This document shows positions 59,007-64,000 of a stretch of DNA of 64,000 bases, piece after piece; position 1 is the stretch's first letter; each line of letters opens with the position of its first letter. The translations under genes were made by a program, and so were the position numbers. Origin of the DNA: an uncultured Polaribacter sp. (lineage in GTDB: Bacteria; Bacteroidota; Bacteroidia; Flavobacteriales; Flavobacteriaceae); NCBI RefSeq assembly GCF_947496195.1, contig NZ_CANMBY010000002.1:124001-188000 (forward strand), given 5' to 3'. The notes below the pieces were generated by a model, which ran no database searches, had not been told where the DNA came from, and worked only from the letters and a program-made list of their open reading frames with translations.

Positions 59007-60674
59007 ATGGAAAATATTAAACTAACTCCTTGGCAACGTTTTGTTAGGCTGTTAAAATTGGAGAAAAAAGATATATTTCAAATATTTTATTATGCCATAT
59101 TTGGAGGTTTTGTATCACTAACCTTACCTCTTGGTATTCAAGCTATTATAAACTTAATACAAGGAGCTCAAGTTTCTACCTCTTGGATTGTACTGGTTGT
59201 TTTAGTAACTCTAGGTGTTGTATTTTCTGGTGCTCTACAATTAATGCAATTAAGAATAATAGAGACCATTCAGCAAAGAATTTTTACGAGATCTTCTTTT
59301 GAGTTAAGTTATCGTTTTCCAAAAATTAAAATGAATGAATTACGTAATTATTATCCACCAGAACTAGCTAATCGTTTTTTTGATACACTAACTATACAGA
59401 AAGGATTGTCTAAAATATTAATTGATGTGCCTACAGCAGTTTTACAAATTTTATTTGCATTAATTTTATTATCATTTTACCATCCATTCTTTATCATATT
59501 TGGTCTTTTGTTACTAGTATTAATTATTATCGTATTTAAATTTACTGCTCAAAAAGGTTTAGAAACAAGTTTACAAGAATCTAAAATAAAATATAAAGTA
59601 GCACACTGGATACAAGAAGTAGCAAGAGCTGTAGTAAGTTTTAAATTATCTGGTAACACTAATTTAGCTTTATCTAAAAATGATGCTTTAGTAACAAAAT
59701 ACTTAGAAGCGAGAGAAAATCACTTTAAAATTTTAATATTACAATTTTCTCAAATGATTGGTTTTAAGGTTGTTGTAACTGCCAGTTTATTACTTATTGG
59801 TGGTGCTTTAGTATTAAGCCAAGAAATGAATATTGGGCAGTTTGTTGCTGCAGAAATCATTATTTTATTGGTAATACAATCTGTAGAAAAATTAATTGTT
59901 GGTTTAGAATCTTTTTATGATGTGCTAACATCTATTGAAAAAATTGGTCAAGTTGTAGATAAAGAATTAGAATCTCAAGAAGGAGAAAAACCATTATTTA
60001 AAGACGGTTTAAACTTAGAACTAGATGATGTTTTTTATGAAGTAGGAAACAGAAAAAAACCAATTCTTAAAAACATCTCATTAAATATTAGTCCTAAAAG
60101 TAGAATTTTAGTAATGGGTGAAAGTGGTGCAGGTAAATCTACATTATTACGTTTATTAGCAGGTGTTATTGAGCCAACATCAGGTAATATTTATGTAAAT
60201 AATTTATCTTTAAGTAGCTTAAATTTAAATCATTTTAGATCTCAATTAGGATTATCATTATCAGATGAAACTCCTTTTGAAGGTACTATAAGAGAAAATT
60301 TAATTTTTGGAAACGAAAGAATAAAAGATGCTACCATTTTTGAAATTATGGAAGTAGTAGGTTTAACTCAATTCTTAAAAGAACAACCAAATGGATTAGA
60401 CACAGAGATAAATCCAGAAGGAAAACAAATGTCTTATACATTAGCTAAAAAAATAATTTTAGCAAGAGCTATCATTAAGCAACCTAAGATTATGATTTTA
60501 GAAGACCCATTAGATCAGTTTAATCTAGAAGAGACCAAACAAATTATATCTTATTTAACTGATACAAAAAGACCATGGGCATTAATTGTGGTGAGTAGTA
60601 AAAAAAGTTGGAGAACAAAATGTTCTACAACAATAACCTTAGATAAAGGAGAAATTAAAAACGTTAACCAATAG
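59007..60674 (+). CDS. ABC exporter (fused membrane and ATPase domains) with degenerate ATPase motifs
   Basis: 555 residues. Membrane domain with about six helices (25-300), then a nucleotide-binding domain (330-555). Walker A GESGAGKST (371-379) is intact. Other motifs are altered: the Q-loop region LGLSLSDETPF has no Gln, the signature is MSYTLAKK instead of LSGGQ, Walker B is IMILEDPLDQF with Glu-Asp in place of Asp-Glu, and the switch His is missing in LIVVSSKKSW. It lies in a TetR/ABC/HlyD/TolC operon, so it is the inner-membrane part of a type I-like exporter. Confidence 0.88.
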   Translation: MENIKLTPWQRFVRLLKLEKKDIFQIFYYAIFGGFVSLTLPLGIQAIINLIQGAQVSTSWIVLVVLVTLGVVFSGALQLMQLRIIETIQQRIFTRSSFELSYRFPKIKMNELRNYYPPELANRFFDTLTIQKGLSKILIDVPTAVLQILFALILLSFYHPFFIIFGLLLLVLIIIVFKFTAQKGLETSLQESKIKYKVAHWIQEVARAVVSFKLSGNTNLALSKNDALVTKYLEARENHFKILILQFSQMIGFKVVVTASLLLIGGALVLSQEMNIGQFVAAEIIILLVIQSVEKLIVGLESFYDVLTSIEKIGQVVDKELESQEGEKPLFKDGLNLELDDVFYEVGNRKKPILKNISLNISPKSRILVMGESGAGKSTLLRLLAGVIEPTSGNIYVNNLSLSSLNLNHFRSQLGLSLSDETPFEGTIRENLIFGNERIKDATIFEIMEVVGLTQFLKEQPNGLDTEINPEGKQMSYTLAKKIILARAIIKQPKIMILEDPLDQFNLEETKQIISYLTDTKRPWALIVVSSKKSWRTKCSTTITLDKGEIKNVNQ

Positions 60675-60676
60675 CT

Positions 60677-62041
60677 ATGTTAAATATATCTCAGAATCAG
60701 ATTCATAAAAAAGTAGATATTACAAAGTTTACTTCTGGAGAAAAAATATTTACTAAAGAGTATTATAAAGCCTTAAATAAATTTTTATTAGGTTTTGCTA
60801 TTATTCTATTAATTATCTTGTTTTTACCTTGGACTCAAAATATAACAGGTAGAGGTTTGGTAACTACCTTAACACCAGATCAAAGACCACAAACAATACA
60901 ATCTCAAATTCCTGGTAGAATTGAACAATGGTTTGTAAGAGAAGGAGATTTTGTAGAAAAAGGAGATACTATACTTAGAATTTCTGAAGTTAAAAGTGAC
61001 TATTTTGATGATCGATTAATAGAAAGAACAAATCAGCAAATAAATTCTAAAGTAGCTGCTGTTAATTCTTATAAAGGTAAAGTAGATGCTTTAGAAAGAC
61101 AAATCAAAGCTCTAAATGAAGAGCTAGATTTAAAACTAGAAATGGCTAGAAACAAGCTTTTACAATCTAAACTAAAAGTACAAAGTGATAGTATTGAGTT
61201 TGAAGCAGCTAAAACTAACATTAATATTGCTCAAAGACAGTTTGATCGTACTCAAACTTTAGAAAAAGAAGGTTTAAAAGCAGTTAAAGATGTTGAAGAG
61301 AAAAGGCTTAAATTACAAGAAACACAAGCTAAATTAATTCAAAAAGAAAATAAATTACTAGCAGCAAGAAATGAAGTTCTAAACGCAAAAGTAGAAATTG
61401 GAAGAATTAAGGCTCAATATGTAGATAAGATTTCTAAAGCACAAAGTGATCAATTTACTGCTCAATCTAAACAATTTGATACAGAAGTACAAGTATCAAA
61501 ATTAGAAAACAGCAATAGTAATTACAGAGTTAGAAGTAATTTATTATACATAAAAGCTCCACAAAATGGATTTATAAACAGAGCTATTAAAGGTGGTATT
61601 GGAGAAACTTTTAAAGAAGGAGAAGAATTAGTGGGCATTATGCCTTCTAATATAGATTTAGCTGTAGAAACTTATGTAAGACCTATAGATTTACCATTAA
61701 TTCACGTAGGTGAAAAAGTACGTGTACAATTTGATGGTTGGCCAGCAATTGTATTTAGTGGTTGGCCTAATGTTTCATATGGTACTTATGGTGCTAAAGT
61801 TGTTGCTATAGAAAGATTTATTAGTGAAAACGGAAAATATAGAATTTTATTAGCTCCAGATGAAACAGACCATGAATGGCCTAAAGATATTAGAGCTGGT
61901 TCTGGTGCTAAAACAATTGCATTACTAGAAGATGTGCCAATTTGGTTTGAATTATGGAGACAGTTAAATAGCTTCCCTCCTAATTATTATCAACCAGATG
62001 GAGATGCAAAAGGTAAATCTTCTGCAAAAAAGAAAAAATAA
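60677..62041 (+). CDS. HlyD-family periplasmic adaptor
   Basis: 454 residues. A membrane helix at about 34-53 (LLGFAIILLIILFLPWTQ) precedes a lipoyl-like half-motif IPGRIEQWFVREGDFVEKGDT, a long coiled-coil (about 115-280, rich in K/E/Q) and the second half-motif IKAPQNGFINRAIKGG, then a beta-barrel region. It bridges the ABC component and TolC. The last 20 residues are basic and low complexity. Confidence 0.93.
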   Translation: MLNISQNQIHKKVDITKFTSGEKIFTKEYYKALNKFLLGFAIILLIILFLPWTQNITGRGLVTTLTPDQRPQTIQSQIPGRIEQWFVREGDFVEKGDTILRISEVKSDYFDDRLIERTNQQINSKVAAVNSYKGKVDALERQIKALNEELDLKLEMARNKLLQSKLKVQSDSIEFEAAKTNINIAQRQFDRTQTLEKEGLKAVKDVEEKRLKLQETQAKLIQKENKLLAARNEVLNAKVEIGRIKAQYVDKISKAQSDQFTAQSKQFDTEVQVSKLENSNSNYRVRSNLLYIKAPQNGFINRAIKGGIGETFKEGEELVGIMPSNIDLAVETYVRPIDLPLIHVGEKVRVQFDGWPAIVFSGWPNVSYGTYGAKVVAIERFISENGKYRILLAPDETDHEWPKDIRAGSGAKTIALLEDVPIWFELWRQLNSFPPNYYQPDGDAKGKSSAKKKK

Positions 62042-62073
62042 AATAGTAGTTCATTTTTAAGATTCTTAAATCG

Positions 62074-63474
62074 ATGAAAAAATACTTATTAATATTATTC
62101 TTACTGATACTTAATCAACTTTCTGCTCAAGAAAAAGTTGATTCTGTAATGACCTTGTCTGAATATTTAGGGTATGTAAAAGCTTATCATCCTATTGTAA
62201 AACAAGCTAATTTAGTAATTAACGAAAGTGAAGCTAAATTATTAAAAGCAAGGGGTGCCTTTGATCCAAAAATTGAAGTTGACTTTGACAAAAAACAATT
62301 TAAGGAAAAAGAATACTACAATAAACTAAATGGTACATTTAAAATACCTACCTATTATGGATTAGAGTTTAAAGCTAACTTTGAAAATAATGAAGGTTTA
62401 TTTTTAAACCCAGAAGCTAATGTACCAACAGATGGATTATATGCAGCTGGTGTATCTGCTTCTTTATTAAATGGTTTATTAACTAACAAAAGAATGGCTT
62501 CATTAAAAAGAGCTAAATTCTTTGTTAATCAAGCAAAAGAAGATCAGCAAATATTAGTCAATAATATTTTATATGATGCATCATTATCTTACTTTAAATG
62601 GTTGATGTACTATAAAGAAAAAGAAGTTTATCAGAACTTTTTACAAAATGCTGAGTTTCGATTTAAAAGTACTAAAAGAGCTTTTATGGAAGGTGATAAA
62701 CCAGCCATAGATACTTTAGAAGCTGGTATTAATCTAAATAACAGAAAATTAAATTTAGAAAAAGCACGTATAAAATTAGTAAAAGCATCACTAGAATTAT
62801 CTAATTTTTTATGGCTGAATGATAATACTCCTGTTGAGTTACAAGATAACATTATACCAGATATAGCAACATTAAATAATGTAGACACTACTTTTAATAT
62901 TGCTTTATTTAATAATGCAGATTTTGATATCGAAAATCATCCTAAAATAAAATCTTTAGAATTTAAAATTAAAAGTCTTAATATAGATAGAAAGTTAAAA
63001 ATGAATAACTTACTACCTAAACTAGATGTGCAATATAATTTTTTAACTCAGACACCAAGACAAGGCAATTCTTTTAATGTAGATAACTTTAAAGCAGGTA
63101 TCAATTTTAAATTACCACTATTTTTAAGAAAAGAACGAGGTGATTTAAAACTTGCTAAAATTAAATTACAAGATGCTAAGTTTGAGAATGAAGCAACTAA
63201 AGTTACTATTAAAAATAAGGTAAATGCAACTCAGCAAGAAATTGCTTCTTTTCAAATACAAAACAATTACATTACAAGTATTGTTGATGATTATGGTGTG
63301 CTTTTAAAAGCAGAAGAGCGTAAGTTTTTTCTTGGAGAAAGTTCTTTATTTCTTGTAAATTATAGAGAAGCTAAACTTATTGAAACCAAAATTAAAGCAA
63401 TTGAATTAGAAAATAAATTCTTTACTTCTAAAGCAGATTTATTTAAAGCTGCAGTATTTACGATAGCCAATTAA
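62074..63474 (+). CDS. TolC-family outer-membrane channel
   Basis: 466 residues with signal peptide MKKYLLILFLLILNQLSAQ. It has two OEP repeats with long coiled helices, for example KRAFMEGDKPAIDTLEAGINLNNRKLNLEKAR (near 205-240) and the paralogous block in the second half (LKAEERKFFLGESSLFLVNYREAKLIE). It is the outer-membrane exit duct of the operon's exporter, 32 bp after hlyD, and the last gene of the unit. Confidence 0.93.
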   Translation: MKKYLLILFLLILNQLSAQEKVDSVMTLSEYLGYVKAYHPIVKQANLVINESEAKLLKARGAFDPKIEVDFDKKQFKEKEYYNKLNGTFKIPTYYGLEFKANFENNEGLFLNPEANVPTDGLYAAGVSASLLNGLLTNKRMASLKRAKFFVNQAKEDQQILVNNILYDASLSYFKWLMYYKEKEVYQNFLQNAEFRFKSTKRAFMEGDKPAIDTLEAGINLNNRKLNLEKARIKLVKASLELSNFLWLNDNTPVELQDNIIPDIATLNNVDTTFNIALFNNADFDIENHPKIKSLEFKIKSLNIDRKLKMNNLLPKLDVQYNFLTQTPRQGNSFNVDNFKAGINFKLPLFLRKERGDLKLAKIKLQDAKFENEATKVTIKNKVNATQQEIASFQIQNNYITSIVDDYGVLLKAEERKFFLGESSLFLVNYREAKLIETKIKAIELENKFFTSKADLFKAAVFTIAN

Positions 63475-63524
63475 AAAGTAGCATTGATAGTTTAGAAAAA
63501 AATAATATAATTACAATTAACAGT

Positions 63525-63725
63525 TTAATCATCTTCATCTAGTGTAAAAAAATCATTTACTGGTATATTAAATATTGCTGATAACTTTAAAGCTAATACT
63601 GTTGATGGTACATATCTATTTTTCTCTATAGAATTTATTGTTTGTCTAGACACTCCTATCTTTTTTGCCAAATCATCTTGTGTCAAATCTAAAATTGCAC
63701 GTTGTACTTTTAGTGTATTTTTCAT
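63525..63725 (-). CDS. Small XRE-type helix-turn-helix regulator
   Basis: 66 residues, almost entirely HTH_3: LKVQRAILDLTQDDLAKKIGVSRQTINSIEKNRYVPSTVLALKLS, followed by IFNIPVNDFFTLDEDD. It is of the YozG/Cro type. It lies 6 bp after the membrane-protein gene on the same strand, a common pairing in which the small HTH controls its membrane partner. Convergent with tolC. Confidence 0.9.
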   Translation of the reverse strand: MKNTLKVQRAILDLTQDDLAKKIGVSRQTINSIEKNRYVPSTVLALKLSAIFNIPVNDFFTLDEDD

Positions 63726-63731
63726 GATACT

Positions 63732-64000
63732 TTAGCTATTAAAACGTTTCATCTGAGTAAAAAACATAATTTGAACTACTAACATAAAAAAGAGTACTTG
63801 AAAATAACTAAAATCATAAAACTCTTTAGGTTCTTCATTTAATAAAACATCTACGAAATAATTAATTAAAGGCTGAATTAATGAATAAACAACAGACAAA
63901 ATAAATGCTAACCTATAAGATTGTGCTCTAAGACTATCTATATATTCATCTTCTATTTTATCTTTAGATATTGAGATAATTAAAAAACCAATCAATAAAA
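63732..64000 (-). CDS. Membrane protein, 5' part cut by window edge
   Basis: The frame is open to the window end; TTG at 63995 is the first possible start inside the window but the gene probably begins beyond it. At least 87 residues are visible: a helix GFLIISISKD, a charged loop DKIEDEYIDSLRAQSYRLAF, then two more helices (FILSVVYSLIQPLINYFVDVL, split here, and YFQVLFFMLVVQIMFF). Small multi-helix proteins paired with YozG-like regulators are common. Function is unknown. Confidence 0.72.
   Translation of the reverse strand, partial: LLIGFLIISISKDKIEDEYIDSLRAQSYRLAFILSVVYSLIQPLINYFVDVLLNEEPKEFYDFSYFQVLFFMLVVQIMFFTQMKRFNS

Noticed and set aside
1..64000. CRISPR arrays, insertion sequences, phage or restriction/defence islands
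   Set aside because: No regularly spaced repeats, transposase or integrase genes, or terminal inverted repeats were seen; the DEAD-box helicase at 10542 has no nuclease or methylase neighbours.

Overview
The window is AT-rich (about 30% GC by eye) chromosomal DNA from a member of the Bacteroidota, most likely a marine Flavobacteriaceae of the Polaribacter/Tenacibaculum type. Supporting signs are the many TAnnTTTG-type -7 promoter elements with an upstream TTG, the scarcity of Shine-Dalgarno sequences, lipoprotein signal peptides, families typical of the phylum (DUF4251, DUF6503, DUF5694, the RDD/SpoIIM/DUF4129/DUF4350/MoxR/DUF58 locus, TruC, YtxJ), and a complete his operon in the order G-D-C-B-H-A-F-IE. 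No transposase, phage, CRISPR or rRNA is visible. The region reads as core genome with a few lineage-specific islands.

Layout. 1-5.9 kb: partial carboxypeptidase-regulatory-like protein, tRNA-Leu(GAG), aroK, a phosphoribosyltransferase/S4 pair, an FKBP-like lipoprotein, an outer-membrane barrel, the C-terminal transketolase subunit, maf and smpB. 6-12 kb: two lipoproteins, clpB, ytxJ and a helicase. 12.1-17.6 kb: a polyamine operon (short arginine decarboxylase, agmatinase, GNAT-nitrilase fusion, deoxyhypusine synthase-like protein, small acidic protein) behind a leader with a small ORF and alternative hairpins. 17.8-25.2 kb: the histidine operon, preceded by a leader peptide with four consecutive His codons and an attenuator whose competing pairing can be traced base by base.

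25.2-34.4 kb: a DUF5694 protein, an MFS/LytTR pair, a DMT exporter, a stress-like cluster (small basic ORF, HPF-like protein, old yellow enzyme, peroxiredoxin), two tandem winged-helix paralogues with palindromic sites, and MltF. 34.4-38.4 kb: a TesA-like esterase divergent from YbbA/YbbP. 38.4-39.0 kb: a 553-bp gene-free stretch with a candidate small RNA, several perfect palindromes, a 13-bp direct repeat and two DnaA-box-like nonamers. 39.0-45.1 kb: RDD/SpoIIM/DUF4129/DUF4350/MoxR/DUF58, a membrane-associated MoxR-ATPase locus. 45.1-58.1 kb: housekeeping and metabolic genes (truC, a CPXCG zinc-ribbon protein too short for routine calling, a CurA-like reductase, PepSY protein, fused E1 alpha/beta, Lrp, M14 peptidase, XRE regulator, typA, LETM1-like mini-protein, proline dehydrogenase, aroB, cold-shock protein). 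58.3-63.5 kb: a TetR regulator with a 19-bp palindrome over its own promoter, heading an ABC/HlyD/TolC export operon whose ATPase lacks most catalytic motifs. The window ends in a small HTH gene and a truncated membrane-protein gene.

The observations I rate highest are the his attenuator, the degenerate ABC exporter with its TetR operator, the gene-free 38.4-39.0 kb region, the winged-helix pair with operators, the 14+8+14 inverted repeat upstream of the M14 peptidase, and the polyamine operon with its leader.
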